In this document: positions 1 through 11,860 of the stretch, one piece after another
Numbering within the stretch: position 1 is the stretch's first letter
Layout: every line of letters starts with the position of its first letter
Assembly: GCA_023374025.1 (NCBI GenBank)
Contig: SIJG01000025.1
Coordinates: forward strand, 1,320,610 to 1,384,609
Reading direction: 5' to 3'
Length of the DNA stretch: 64,000 nucleotides
From: Heterodera schachtii
Lineage: Eukaryota; Nematoda; Chromadorea; Rhabditida; Heteroderidae
The notes under the pieces: generated by a model
Database searches by the model: none
What the model was told of the DNA's origin: nothing
Seen by the model: only the letters and a program-made list of their open reading frames with translations
Program-made: the position numbers and the translations under genes

Positions 1-1598
1 ACTTTTGTCAGACCAGATTTGTCAATGCTTTTTAAATGCATTCCATGCAGAAACCTGTTCTATTCTGCGTGCAAAGAGTTCGTGTTGCAACACAAATGTT
101 CAGACAAATGAACAAAAAGTATTTTCTAATCTCAATTATATAAATTACAAAACGCTAATTTAAATATTTTACATATTCAAAATTTATTTTGTATATTAAT
201 GGACTAATATAGAATAAAATTTTTGGCAACAATTTTCCATTTGATGGTTTTTTGAGTACGCCATAGCACCGTACAGGAGGAGCTCATTTTCCGGACGCTT
301 TGTGCCATAGTTACAAATATGAGATATATTTTTCTATGCATTCTCTATTTATTAGTTAATCTCTCGTTTTTTGGACTGTGTTGGCAAAAGCAGACGTAAT
401 TTTGTCAATTTTTGGACAGAATACTTAAACATTTAAAATTTTTTAAATATTTTTTCATTAAACTCCCCAAGTGTCGGAAGGAATCCCCAAGTTGCATATT
501 CGCAAAAATCGCACCACGTTTTTTTACATGTCAGTTTAAATTGTTTTCGAGCATTTTTGGGAACATGGCGGAGGTGGTGGGTCCGGCGGTGCCATTAGGC
601 TGCGCCAGGATAAATTTTAAAAATTTAAGTGACAATTTGTGAATAAGATTTGTCCAAAAATTACTCTTTTTTTTAAATTAAGGAATCTTTTATGCCCGGC
701 ATGCAAACAGGCACTACTGGAGAAATTTTTTAAAACAACGCTCAATAAATAAAAAAATAATTAGAGGAAAAGTTTAAATTTGGTAAAATATGTATTTTTC
801 AAAAAAAAGTCTTCCACCAATTTTCTCCAAAATTCATAAAATGCCGGGAATTCCCGGAGCGGTCGGGCGTCCCGGTCCCGCTCTTTTCTAGTTTCTTCGA
901 TAAAACATATGAACGGTACTTTTACTGTTAGGGGCACGAAAAAATTATGTTTATTTAGTAACTATCTTTTCCATATGGTAAAAACCCAACTCGTACTGTG
1001 TTTCGACAAAAAAAAATCGAAATATCTTTTTAAAAAGTCGACTACATACAACATTTTTGGTATCATTTCCAATATGCGAAAATTTAACCTAAACAAATTC
1101 CTCCTTATTAGTAATTGGATTGTCAGGGTCTATAGTAATTACATTTTTTTAAATTGCTTTGTTTAAATTTTGAACAATGTCGCGCTTTTCTTTTTTCCGA
1201 TGCCATTTAATAAATGTTACGTTGTTTTCGCACTTATAATAATGTTAATTGTTGTTTATTGCGCATGCTAATGTAATGCGGAAGTTAAATATTATCTTCA
1301 TCTGCTTAATAGCACCTTGGGCAATCATTTAGTTGGAATTTTGACAAAGAAAAAATAAATTGAATTGAATGCCTTTTGTAATCGACATTTGTCCGATTCT
1401 GTGGTATTAAACAAAAGCTTAAAGTCTATAGACGCTTTTGTATAACTTTATTTTTAGCTAAAGGCAATAGACAAATAATATTTCTCGAATATACTCGAAA
1501 AAATTGACTATTGACTTGTGTTTTTCATTTGGTTTGGCATTTTGTCAAATTAAAATTTTCGACCCAACCTGAAAACGATTAAGGAACACTGTCGTTCA
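1..1598. other. Gene-free AT-rich repeat region
   Basis: No credible coding exon was found on either strand. The stretch holds transposon debris. A GC-rich palindromic core lies at 581-610, of the kind described for 29308-29340. A GC-rich element end at about 840-892 finishes in CCCGCTCTTTTCTAG, resembling the end of the fold-back element at 25329-25565. Part of 1380-1500 recurs near 48690-48790. Confidence 0.6.
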
Positions 1599-1674
1599 TC
1601 TTCCGATAGAATTGTTGCTAAGAAGAAACATTGTGAACGGATCCATTTTGATCACACTTTTTTTCATTTTTGAG
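1599..1674 (+). pseudogene. Decayed duplicate of Srt exon 1
   Basis: This stretch matches the 3' half of exon 1 of the receptor at 2639, from the run encoding RRNIVNGSILI up to its donor site, with small changes. The donor region reads TTTTGAGGTT where the live gene has TTTCAGGTC, which puts a stop codon in frame. No further exons follow before 2639. It is a partial gene duplicate about 1 kb upstream of the live gene. Confidence 0.6.
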
Positions 1675-1924
1675 GTTACATTTGGTGTAACCAAAAAATT
1701 TCGAAAAATTGAGACTGTACAATTTTGACTTAAACTTTTTTAAAAATCAATAAATTTTTTGAAAATTAACAGATTTATTGAGAAATCTTTTGAACTATCT
1801 AATTTGGAACAATTTTTTTGCATTTAATAAAACTTAAATTTTTTTGTAACAATTAAATATGACACATTTAATTTTTTGAATTTTAAAAAAGTGTGCATCA
1901 AAATTATCAGTCTAAATTTTTCGG

Positions 1925-2080
1925 AACTTTTTAGTTACAACTTTTTGAAATTATTGCTAGATTTAATAAAATTAAATCTAGTAGAGGGTACGTAGATCTA
2001 TCTTCTAATACCAAGATTGATTAATTATATTAAGTTTGTGTTAGGTTGTGATTAATTATTAAGCAAATAAAATTTAAATA
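1925..2080 (+). repeat. Left arm of inverted repeat flanking the Srt gene
   Basis: About 155 bp here recur in reverse complement at 6885-7045, including TATCTTCTAATACCAAGATT. The two arms bracket the whole Srt gene. Confidence 0.6.
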
Positions 2081-2638
2081 ACAATTAAATTATAATAATA
2101 CGATCATTGATACTTTCGTCATTTTGGCTCATCACGGTAAATTTTTATGTTCGGCTAAACATTAATATGTCAAAAAATTTAATTAAGCCAAAAATCTTTT
2201 ATCTGTTAAATATAAATTTTTAATTTTTTTTTCCCATTTCCTTATTTTAGTTTATTTTTATTTTTTTGCATTGCCTTCATTTTGTTGGCCATGTAAAATT
2301 CGTATTTTTTTAAATTGGATATGAACATTGGTTTTTATTACGTAAATCACTAAGAATTTACTATATTATTTAATGTGGCAGAAATTTTTTTGACAACATG
2401 TTGATTACAGACAAAATGTTGACTAAAAATTGTACGGCTCAGGCTCAGTCTCATTAGTTCCACTCAATGGCATTGCCATGGCTTTTGGTTTTAATTGTTT
2501 ACGCAAATGTTGCGGTAATTTTTCTTCAAAAGAAATATTTAATTGGATTTACTTGTGGGAAAAAAGCAAGAAATTATATTCAACATTTTCCTTTAGAAGA
2601 TTTTGTAAATCCTTTAAAATTTAAAAAACTTCCAATCG

Positions 2639-5600
2639 ATGGAATTGTTGCTGTTTCGTCATGACGAATTTGACAAATTGTACGGCTGTGGCGGATTCAA
2701 TGCCGACAAAATCCCACTTGAAGATAGAAGAAACATTGTGAACGGATCCATTTTGATCGTACTTTTTTTCATTTTTCAGGTCTTTTTTTTCGAGCGGGGG
2801 CGGGAAATTAGAGTTGCTCCAGACCAGAAAATCTGTATTTCGAAATTGAATTAAATATTAATTAAAAAATATCTGTGTTCTTTCCTGCAAATTCTTGGCT
2901 ATGTACTCATTAATAGTGAATTGAAAGTCGATAAATCTTTAAGATACTGTACATTCCGTGTATGGTATCGATTTACAAAAAAATGGACGACAACACCTGC
3001 TACAAATTGATGTTCTTCATTGGCATTTTAGACATGGTTATTTTTTAATAGATTAAATGCAATAATATTTATTTATTTCTATTCTAATTACTTATGGAAT
3101 ATTATTTATAATATATATTTTTTAATATAAATTCTACAGTTCTCGATGTTCTTGAATGCGTTGGAAACCGGAATTCTTGGCATCATTGGGGCCGTTTATT
3201 GTGACTACCCATTGATGATTTATACAAGCGGGTCATTTGGAATGTGTATGCTAATAGCTTGATTATTAAATTTAATTAACCAGTGCCCTATGGGCACTGA
3301 AAAATTGGTTTTAATTATTTTTTTAAAATTGAATAGCTTCGCTATTTAACACTGTCTCTAGAGGGCGCTCCGCGCCAAAAACTTAAAAAGACTAACTTCA
3401 AATCTATTCATCTTCCCCTTCATATTTTCCCTTCCTCTTCCCCTTTCTTTTCCTCTTCCACTCCTCTTTCTCTCCCTTTTCTCTTTCCGCTTTTGTTCCT
3501 CTTTCTTTTCCCCATTCTCTTCCGCTTTCTCTTCCGGTTTCTATTCCCCTTTCTATTCTGATTTCTCTTTCGTTTCTATTCCTAGTCTCTTCCACTTCCT
3601 CTTTTCCCCTTTCTCTTCCGGCTTCTCCTCCCCTTCTCTTCCGCTTTCTCTTCCCCTTTCTCTTCCACTTCTGTTCCTCTTCTCCTTCCTCTTTCCCTTT
3701 TTCTCTTCCCCTTTCTCTTCCTCTTCCCACTATTTTTCTCATCCCCTTTCTCTTCCTCTTCCCCTTTCTTTTCCTCTTCCACTCCTCTTCCCCTTCCCTT
3801 TTCCCCTTTCTCTCCCTTTTCTCTTTCCCCTTTTGTTCCACTTTCTCTTCCTATTTGTCTTTCTCTTTCTTTTCCCCTTTCTGTTCCATTTTCTCTTCCG
3901 CTTTAACTTTCACTTCCTTTTTCCCTCTTTCTTTTCCCCATTCTCTTCCGCTTTAACTTTCACTTCCTTTTTCCCTCTTTCTTTTCCCTCGTTCTTTTCC
4001 CCTTTCTCTTCCGCTTTCTCTTCCCCTTTCTGTTCCTCTTTCTGTTCCTCTTTCATTTTTTTAGTTTTAAATTTTGTTTTTTTTAATTTAAATTTTTATC
4101 AATTTTTAATATTCCATAGGCCATGAATCAAAATTATTCTGTTAAATTTGATCAGAAACTTTTTTTAATCAATTTTTAAATTGTTAATTGAACATTTTTG
4201 GAGAATCATTAATCTTAATATATAGTACCCTTTTATGGCGGTTCCATCAGAAAAAAATTTTTAGATCGCAGAGGGGTCTGGCCCGGTTTACCTCAGTTCA
4301 GTCCCACGGTACAGCCCTAGCATGTTTTTTCACTATAACTTCTTGGTCATCCAAATCCAGCGTTTGTTTAAAAGCTTTTTCTAAGCTATTGCTTTGTGAG
4401 ACCGGACGGGACCGGGATCCCACGGGATTTCTTTGGGATTCCGAACCGGTGTCCCTCCCGACCATTTTAACAATCCCGCGTGATCCCGCGGGATTGAAGT
4501 CACGATAATTTTCCGAAAAATCTCTATTTTTTAAATTAAGGTCTTGAATTTTAAATTAATCTTAAAAATCTGATTTTTTAATTCTTTCTCAAAATTGTTA
4601 AAAATGATCATTTGAAGCGAAAATACAAAAAATGGTATTAATTGATTAAATTGGAAAAAAACTATTTAAAGCTATGTTGTTAAATGTTCTAATTTTTGAT
4701 CCTAAACTTTTAATTCCCGTTTCCTTTCCCCTCTTTTTTGGAAAAAATCCCGATCAAAGGTGCTTGAGCTCCCTTTTTAGGGCACTTCCCGGACCCGGAT
4801 CCAAACAACCCTGGTATCATTCGAAAGCCTTCGAACAGTTCTGAACTAAACGAAACAGCTATAGTTTTTCCTTGTAGCCCTTGAAAAACTGCGTCGTTTG
4901 ACCCCACTCTTGTCCCGTAAAACTCGGTAGAAAGTCTTAAATTAGCTCAGAAGTGAGTTAGGGGGGTACTTTATTCTTATAGAGGGAATAATTTAAATTT
5001 CAGTTTTGTGGTTTGCCGAAACAAGCGCCGAAATGTTGTTGGCAATTAACAGATGCATAGAATTATTGAAACCAGAGTTGGCAAATGCCATTTTTAGTGG
5101 TCAAGTTATATCATTTACAGCATTTCATTAATAATAATTACATTTAAGTACAATTTAAATTGATTAATAAATTATTAAATTCATTAAAATTCAGCTTCAT
5201 CTTTCGTATTGCATTAAAAAAGAAAAATTATTTTTTTAATATTTTTAAGGCAATAAATTGTTATGTTTATTTGCGATGCCAATTTGTTATGCCTTCGCAG
5301 TTGCCATGTTCACGAAGCCAATTCTGTTCAGTGCCATTTATTTGTCGTGGTTTTTCAATCCATACGCTGGCTATACGGACAATTTTGGAAAAAATGTACA
5401 AAATTTTATTAATTTTAATTGATTTTCCAAATTACAGTACAACAACACACTGAATGATGTACATAATTTGATCGTCATTTTTGGCCTATTTGCAGTTTAT
5501 TTGTTGTTTTCTGCAATTCTTTGTTGGCAAACCTACACAATGTCGTCAGGCCAACAAACATATCATCCATCATGGACACAAAAAATGGCAAAAAATTTAT

Positions 5601-6074
5601 TAATATAAATAGAATTATTTTAATTTTTTCCATTTTAATCATTAAAAATTTAGTCGTTTCTCCAAGTGATAATCATAAGTTTGATCCATTCAATTACCAC
5701 CGTAATTTACACCTCAATGCAATTTGTCCAAATCAGCAAAATTTACATCATCGTTGGAACTTACGCATGGTTTCTTACGAATGGTTTGTGTATTTCTTTA
5801 AAATAAATTTATTTTTTATTTTTTTTTATTTATAATTAACTTAATAATTTCATATGTTTTTTTAAAAGGTTGTCCTCCCCTGGTGTATTTGTTGCTGAAT
5901 AAAGGAATTCGGGACGATTGTGCCAACTTTGGCCGTGCCATTTTCCGTTTTTTACGCAATGCCAATAATTCGGTGTCAAATGGGCCAATTGCCATGGCTT
6001 GGATGACACCAAATTATGCCGGAAACAATGCCAACAACAGAAACTTTTACAATAACAATTTGTCACAGCAATGA
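2639..6074 (+). CDS. Srt-family serpentine chemoreceptor, 8 exons
   Basis: Predicted 354-residue seven-transmembrane receptor of the nematode Srt class, expected in the plasma membrane of chemosensory neurons. Exons: 2639-2779, 2944-3036, 3140-3245, 5004-5096, 5250-5395, 5438-5587, 5654-5783 and 5869-6074; all phases agree. Family landmarks are YIPCM in TM1, CYKLMFFIGILDM in TM2, AEMLLAINRCIELLKPELA after TM3, LSWFFNPYAGY in the TM4-5 loop, and PPLVYLLLNKGIR in TM7, followed by an Asn-rich tail. Six introns are GT-AG. Intron 6 must use a GC donor (ATG|GCAAAA). Intron 3, 1.76 kb, has absorbed a pyrimidine tract and transposon pieces. The start is the first in-frame ATG before the conserved N-terminal cysteine segment. 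No frame break was seen. The ligand is unknown. Confidence 0.88.
3404..4070. repeat. Polypyrimidine minisatellite in Srt intron 3
   Basis: About 650 bp of imperfect TTCCTCTTCCCC-type units. The long open frames here, Lys/Glu/Arg-rich on the minus strand, are products of the repeat and not genes. Just upstream, at 3286-3304, is the perfect palindrome CAGTGCCCTATGGGCACTG. Confidence 0.85.
4255..4815. mobile_element. Degenerate hAT-type element pieces in Srt intron 3
   Basis: GC-rich islands of GGGATCCCG and CCGGG-type short repeats lie in AT-rich DNA. TACAGCCCTAG near 4311-4321 and CAAACAACCCTG near 4803-4814 look like 3' ends of hAT-type inverted repeats (reverse complements CTAGGGCTGTA and CAGGGTTGTTTG). 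Boundaries are not resolved. Confidence 0.45.
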
Positions 6075-7044
6075 ACATTTCACGGAACAGTGAGACAATG
6101 AGTGAGAGATCACTAAGGCTGCCAATTTTATGTAAATACATATTTTTTTCCTGGCTTCTCCATAGCCTAATTAGGAAAAACACTTTCTTTTTTGTGTCTG
6201 CGAACAAAAATCGGGACTTTTATTTATATATTTTTTCATGTTTCAGGGTTTTTATACATATTTACATATTTTGGGATTTTCTTACATATTTGGCACATAT
6301 TTTGGATTTTTTTCATATATTTTCATTTTTTTAATGTTTTGAGGATTTTTTACGGAAATTTTTTGAAATCCTAAAAAATAAATCCTAAATTTCGGCAAAT
6401 ATTTTTGTACATTTTTTAAATTTTTTTACATATTTTGAAAATTTATATTGAATAATTAGTTTTCAAAATATACCCTTGAATAACCTTTTAAAAATTTTAT
6501 TTGCATATTTGATACATATTTGGTTTTTTTGTACATATTCCGGGATTTTTCTTACATACATTTATGTACATATTTTTAGGCGTGGTTTTTAATTTGAAAC
6601 ATTTAAAATTTTCTCACAATTATCTTTTTCAGTTTGGTTTCGATAACCCTAACAAAAATTATATTCTAGAATTTCAATTTATCATTTTCCAAAAAATCAT
6701 TACTGAATGACTCCAAAAAATCGTTGAAAGACCAAAAATTTTTTTGCTTGTTTGAAGCTATTGAAATATATTACGAATTCAATTGGTTGACTTCCGAAAC
6801 AAAAAACATGCTTTAATTATAGCACTTGTAAAATGTGTGCTAGTGGCAAAAGTATTAATGATCCTAATATTTAAATTTCATTATGGTTAAATTTTATTTG
6901 TTAAACAATAAATCATAACTTAACTCAAACTTAATCTAATGAATCTTGGTATTAGAAGATAGCTCTACATATCCTCTAATATATAGTTTTTTTTTTAAAT
7001 CTAGCAAAAATTTACAAAAGTTGTTACCACATAAAAATTATCGT
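6075..7044. other. Srt 3' flank with MITE and right inverted-repeat arm
   Basis: There is no gene. 6112-6235 matches 47180-47320 in reverse complement, beginning AGGCTGCC, so it is one end of a dispersed element. 6240-6570 is built of TTACATATTTTGG-like short repeats. 6885-7045 is the reverse complement of 1925-2080. Confidence 0.5.
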
Positions 7045-7224
7045 CACTTTCGAATTTATTTCAATTTTTCATTATTTATTTTCTTATCTTTATAAATAGG
7101 GATGCAATTTTTTGGGTTTTGTATATTTTCTGTACTTCCCATCCTACGATCGTACAAATTAATTTTATGGATACGATGTGTTGGTTTGATACAACGAATA
7201 CATACGATAAGCATTAAAAAGTCT

Positions 7225-7656
7225 AACAAGGGAAGGGCGTGAACTGTAACTCGGAAAATGCATATAAATTTGGTATCTCAAAAATTTATAAGGCCTCAAA
7301 AAAGAAATTTTAGGCCAAAGGGGCAATTTCCAGCCTTGTTCACTTTCTATTAATTCCAAACCTTTATATTCATTATTATTTTTTTGCTTATTTTTACTAA
7401 AGAAAAATTATCATACATTTTTTAGTCTAAAAAATGATTTTTTAAATTATTTAGTTATATTATACATTAATTAAAATTTATTTATTTTTGTGTTGGATTT
7501 GGCCAAAATTTCAATTTTTGAACCCTTATACTTTTTGCTTTCTTCATATGGGCCCGTAAAATTAAAAATTCACAATAGAAGTCGACCCTGATCTATCCAA
7601 TGATACCTAATTTATATGCATTTTCCGAATTACAGTTCGCGCCATTTCCCTTGTAA
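7225..7656. mobile_element. MITE with 54-bp inverted terminal arms
   Basis: The left arm 7225-7278 and right arm 7602-7656 are imperfect reverse complements, sharing AATTTATATGCATTTTCCGA. The interior is AT-rich and non-coding. No target-site duplication was identified with confidence. Nothing else is seen between 7045 and 8150 except a weak open frame at 7876-8058. Confidence 0.55.
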
Positions 7657-8165
7657 GTCATAAAAGAAAATTTTTTAAATTATAACACATCTTATTTTTA
7701 AACCAATTTTACTAAAGTACGCCATCCCCTAATTAATAAATCCATTGGTATTTTTAAATTTTTTTATAAATTAAATGAATTTAAAAAATTAATTATTTAT
7801 TTCATCTCAGATGTTATCTTTTCCAAAAGTTTGAAAGAAAGCGAATAAAGGCGCTGCTAATCCAAATATTTCTATGTGACAGCCGGTTCAAATAAAATAT
7901 ATAAATTTTTATTGTATTCTGAGACCATGCATGGCCTGAATATCTTGAATGTTACGGGAGGTGTTATCATGCTTTTCTCCCTAAGTTTTCGATCCAATCC
8001 ATGTATAATGTGGACATTCGAGAATTCGGGTCACAGTATAAATAAATTAAATGAATAAGAAAAATTAAATAATTTGGCATCAACTTTTGAGGGTTTTTTT
8101 CCAAAACCAGCAAATTTATTCTGCTTTGAAGTCATAATTTGAAAACTTGGGCATTTTGGTAGGTT

Positions 8166-8273
8166 TTACATGGCTTTGTCCCATCCGTTGCAAAATATTT
8201 CATCAAAATTTGGTCGGATTTTGCTGGATTCAATTAGCAAAATGTTAAAAATGATAAAATGGCATAAATTCAT
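8166..8273 (-). pseudogene. Truncated copy A of the secreted HTH family
   Basis: It encodes the family's hydrophobic N-terminus and the signature KIRPNFDEIF, then stops after 35 residues. No HTH repeats follow. The conserved upstream box is present at 8406-8444, 133 bp before the start, so the 5' end of a full gene was duplicated and the rest lost. A tiny secreted peptide from this frame cannot be excluded. Confidence 0.65.
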
Positions 8274-8405
8274 TTTTACTATTAAGAATATTAATAAATT
8301 ATAAAAATGTTTTATAAAATATTGCAATAAATGAATTTGTTTAATGTTTTGTTCATTTTTAATTGTAATATTCATTTTATTATTGCTTTTCTCTTTATGC
8401 CACCA

Positions 8406-8444
8406 GTAAAATTGTCACGTAATTCCTAGCAGTGATTCAATTTT
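8406..8444 (-). promoter_or_regulatory. Conserved upstream box of HTH family, copy A
   Basis: Plus-strand sequence AAATTGTCACGTAATTCC...CAGTGATTCAATTTT. The same box lies 97-133 bp before the start codon of every family copy that keeps its 5' end. Inferred promoter element. Confidence 0.45.
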
Positions 8445-8943
8445 CGCGCAGATGTTTAATAAAAAATTTATGTAAAAAAAAATTAAATTCCATAAAATCA
8501 TTTTTATTATTTTATGGATATTTATGTTTAAAATATTTTCAATTGAATTTCCTGAAAAATTTGTATGGGTCGAAGAACAAAAAAAGGTCTCGCTTCGACA
8601 TTTGGTTCAGCCCCCCCCCCCCGCTGAATTTTTACAAATTTCTTATGAAAACAAAAAAAATTATTTGAAAATGTACCCAAAATGGAAATTTTTTCAAAAA
8701 AGTGATATCAAAATAATTTTTAAAAATACTTAAAGATTTTAAACCTGATTAGTTCATTTTTATACATTTTAAAAATATTTTTTGTTAAATCATAATAAAT
8801 AATTGTTAATATTTTGCGGTTTTTGTTACATATAATTTTCATCCTTGGTTATCAGGAAATTGAATTTTAATGTTTTGTGACTTTTTTAAATATTAATTTT
8901 TGGATTTTTGCATTAAATCTCTTCTCCACCTGGTTTCAAATTA

Positions 8944-9088
8944 ATGGATTTGATTGATCACATCGCAACTTTACGTTGGACTAATTTTGCCTGGGCTGGC
9001 AAGCATTCACTGCTCACAATTACTCGAGAATGGAACCAATTTCATGTTCGAGAACGCTTTCCAACAATTCAAAAGCGGATAATTTTTG
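8944..9088 (+). CDS. Orphan conserved exon opposite HTH copy B
   Basis: Open frame of 48 codons with normal codon texture: MDLIDHIATLRWTNFAWAG at the start, then a segment with WNQFHVRERF, ending at the donor-like TTTTTG|GTAATT. It recurs at 12347-12494 and 23337-23478, each time beyond the 3' end of an HTH copy on the other strand. In those two copies a 4-bp insertion after CGTTGG breaks the frame. No downstream exon was found, so this is a relic or first exon of an unrecognised gene carried along with the duplicated unit. Confidence 0.4.
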
Positions 9089-9386
9089 GTAATTAGGTAT
9101 TTGTGAGACCCTTAATTTTAAGATTTAATTCATGAAATTTTTGGCGCTGAACGCGAGCGAACCTTATTAGATTTTTTCAAAAATTTTGGATGTGGGCTCA
9201 TAAAACATGGAAATAACAATATTTATTGAATGAAAAAGTTCTTTAGGTATTATTTTAATCAACGCATGAAAAAACATTTTTTGGATTTTGAAAAATTTTG
9301 AGCCCATTAATACCCTCAAAATCAAATGGTCGAAAAATTTTACAAAGACAACACACAAATAGATAAAAATAGCATAATCAAAAAAA

Positions 9387-10158
9387 TCATTTTTTTGAAA
9401 CTGAAGCAATATTCTTTTTCCACTTTTTCATTTTTTGTAATTTTTCCTCATTGGAAGGTGATGCTTAAAATGAAAATTTTTAAAAATTCCAATTTAAAAA
9501 TTGCCTTACTTTTATTATATTTTGGCAACAATTCCTTTTTCCATCTTCGAAAGGTGTCTAAAGAAATGCCCAATTCCTTCACAAATTCTTTCTGTTTGCC
9601 TTGGCCATATAAACTTTTAAATTCATCAATTCTTTCAATAAATTCTTTCTTTTTCTCCTCATAAAAACTTTTTTTCATTATTTTGATTTTAATTTTATTT
9701 AAATTCAATTCTTTTTTCCATTTGTATATTTTTGTGCGATTTGTGCCTAATAATTTTCCAATTTTTGCCTCAATTTTGTCGTTCTTTTTCCATTGGTATA
9801 TTCCTTTTTCTTTCAACTTTTCTTTAATTGCTTCAAATTTTTTAATTATTTCTCTTTTCTCTTGGTCATTTTGTTCCATTTTCATATTTTGATAACTTTT
9901 GATAATATTTTGATTGGAATATTCGCTCCTTTGTCCATTTGGGTCTGTCTCCATTTCTTCACCCATTTGATCAACTGCTGCTGTTTGTGTGTTCTCATTT
10001 CGCTCTTTTTGTTCCATTTTTATCACTTTTCCTTCACGGTCATTTTTGTCGTCCCATTCTTCGCCAAATATTTCATCAAAATTTGGTCGGATTTTGCCGG
10101 ATTCAATTTCAAAAGCAAAGAAAAATATTATAATAAGTATCATATAAAAATTATTCAT
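9387..10158 (-). CDS. Secreted HTH-repeat protein, copy B
   Basis: Exons 10158-9510 and 9463-9387, predicted 241 residues. Order: hydrophobic signal peptide (residues 1-20), signature GKIRPNFDEIFGEEWD, an acidic and Gln/Asn-rich linker, then two helix-turn-helix-like repeats with cores KIGKLLGTNRTKIYKWKKEL and KEFVKELGISLDTFRRWKKEL. The third repeat of exon 2, intact in copy D, is mostly deleted; the frame passes from LQKMK to KWKKN and stops. The repeats resemble the DNA-binding HTH of transposases and Psq/CENP-B-type proteins. A basic, HTH-bearing, signal-peptide protein could be a secreted effector that enters nuclei, but this is inference. I do not recognise a named family. The promoter box lies at 10288-10314 and is shortened. 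Confidence 0.72.
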
Positions 10159-10287
10159 TTTTACTTCTGATAATATTTAGAAAAATATTTTTTAAATATA
10201 ATGAATTTTTTAATGTTTATTCGCTTTTTAATATGAATTATTCATTTTTTGATTTTTTCTTTTTTCTTTTAATAAATCATTTCCAAC

Positions 10288-10314
10288 AGTAAAATTGTCA
10301 CGCAATCAATTTTC
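10288..10314 (-). promoter_or_regulatory. Conserved upstream box, copy B (shortened)
   Basis: CAGTAAAATTGTCACG followed directly by CAATCAATTTT; the middle of the box is deleted relative to the other copies. It lies 130 bp before the copy B start. Confidence 0.4.
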
Positions 10315-11259
10315 CACTCAGATTTTAAATAAAATTATCGTAAAAATAAATTAATATGTAATAAATTCATTAATTTTTTGGCGCTTCGATAATAATATAA
10401 TAATGAAACTATTGGATATGCTTATTTTATAACTTTTTAATGTTTAACTTATTGTGACCGAAATTCTTCACTCCATTTACTATCGCTTTTTGCTGCGGTC
10501 GGGTCACACTTCCCAAGGGGAGAGAGACGAGGGAGGTTGGGAAGCAATTAAAAATGTGCCGAGATTTTTGTGGCAGCATACCGACTTAATAGAAGCCGGG
10601 GATTCCCAAAGTCAATCGCCCTTGTTCGAGGGATACATCCCAAAATCTCGAGGCGAAATCTCGCCGCCCGAAATCTCTCGCCGAGTCAAAATCTCTTTGG
10701 AAACATTTTTATTAGTCTAAACACATATTAGAAAACTATATTATGCTTAGATGTTTAAAACTGACGATTTAACAAAAAATTCTTAATCTACGTAAATTCT
10801 CTAAATGCAAAGAGAAATATGCACAATCATTTTATAATTATCATAATTTTTAAATATGTTATGTAATTTCTAAAAAAGGCGTTTTTACAAACATTTGAAA
10901 ATTTTAGTTGTATTATATTCGAGATTTCAACATCCTTAAATTAAATAATTTTATTAACCTAAAGTTTTTTAATAGCTCTGCATTTAGTTACAAAAATCAG
11001 CATCCCTTGAATATCATTTTTGTACATATAAATTGATTGTCATTTGTGAACCCTTTGACCAATGAATCGCCAAAAACCAAATTTACCAATTAATTTTTAA
11101 AAACAACTAGATTTTCCTCTATTTTTTTAAATTGTATTTTGCCTAAATTTGCTTAAAATAATTAGCGAATAACTGATTGACTATATTGTTTTAATTATTA
11201 GTACCAGCTATCGCCCTTTTCACGTCCCTTTTCATCATATCCCTCTCTCATTATATCCC

Positions 11260-11860
11260 GCCCCTTCCCCCCCCCCCCTCCCTTCCCCGTTTTTCTTTGC
11301 TTTAGTTTCACCGACAGCATCAACTCGCCACTTCTCGAAAAAAATTCGGCGAGGACGCCTCTTCGGTCGCTATGGGGGGAGGACCAAGGGCGTAGGCAGG
11401 GGGGGGGGGCTGAGGGGGCTAAAGCCCCCCCGAAACCCAAAAAAGTAAAAAATTTTCAGTAAATTTTTTGAAATTTTAAGCAATTTACTTAACAAATTTG
11501 CATTAAAATACTCAAAAAGTTTTCCCGGCGGCGCCTATCAGCATCGCCGGACCCCCATTTTACCATATTTTTGAAAAATAGAGGCCAAAATGGCAAAAAA
11601 TAGTAATTTTTGGGCGAAAAAGGTGAAAAATTTGTAAAAATACCCCCCCTAATTTGGGATTTCAAAGAAGCAAAAACACACCCCTAAAAATCGAGTTTTT
11701 GACTTCAGCCCCTCCGCCCCCGCCCCGAAGCCAAGGGTCTGGCTACGCCCTTGGGGAGGACAACGCTCGACGACGCTTCGCAGGAGCTCAGCTGTTCGGA
11801 GCGGGAGACGTCATACGAGCGCTGGACCCTTTTGACATTATTTCGATCATTTATTTTAAA
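11260..11860 (+). other. ORF-like GC-rich block split by a MITE
   Basis: The sequences flanking the MITE at 11385-11753 are moderately GC-rich. When the element and one copy of its duplication are ignored, an open frame continues across the junction. The left flank ends in EDASSVAVGG in copy 2 at 22320-22355; the right flank reads NARRRFAGAQLFGAG. This may be a former exon or a GC-rich regulatory block. No family is recognised. Confidence 0.25.
11385..11753. mobile_element. hAT-type MITE, 369 bp, 8-bp target duplication
   Basis: Terminal repeats CAAGGGCGTAGGC and GGCTACGCCCTTG are inverted. They are flanked by direct GGGAGGAC at 11377-11384 and 11754-11761, an 8-bp duplication typical of hAT transposition. 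Just inside both ends are G/C homopolymer runs. The interior has the shared GC-rich palindromic core at 11524-11554. No transposase. Confidence 0.8.

Noticed and set aside
2430..2664. Two overlapping open frames with a hydrophobic start before the Srt gene
   Set aside because: One begins MALPWLLVLIVYANVAVIFL, which resembles a signal anchor, but neither frame continues into Srt exon 1 and no splice site links them. Kept only as a curiosity.
3404..3841. 145-residue Lys/Glu/Arg-rich open frame on the minus strand and its plus-strand counterpart
   Set aside because: Pure product of the TTCCTCTTCCCC repeat; frames are open on both strands and have no start context or splice structure, and the tract lies in an intron.
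7876..8058. 60-residue open frame on the plus strand
   Set aside because: Some plausible residues around MHGLNILNVTGG, but no splice signals, partner exons or recognisable family; flanks are repeat DNA.
9683..10170. Long phenylalanine-rich frames on the plus strand
   Set aside because: Antisense shadows of the lysine-rich HTH genes on the minus strand; the same shadows recur at every copy.
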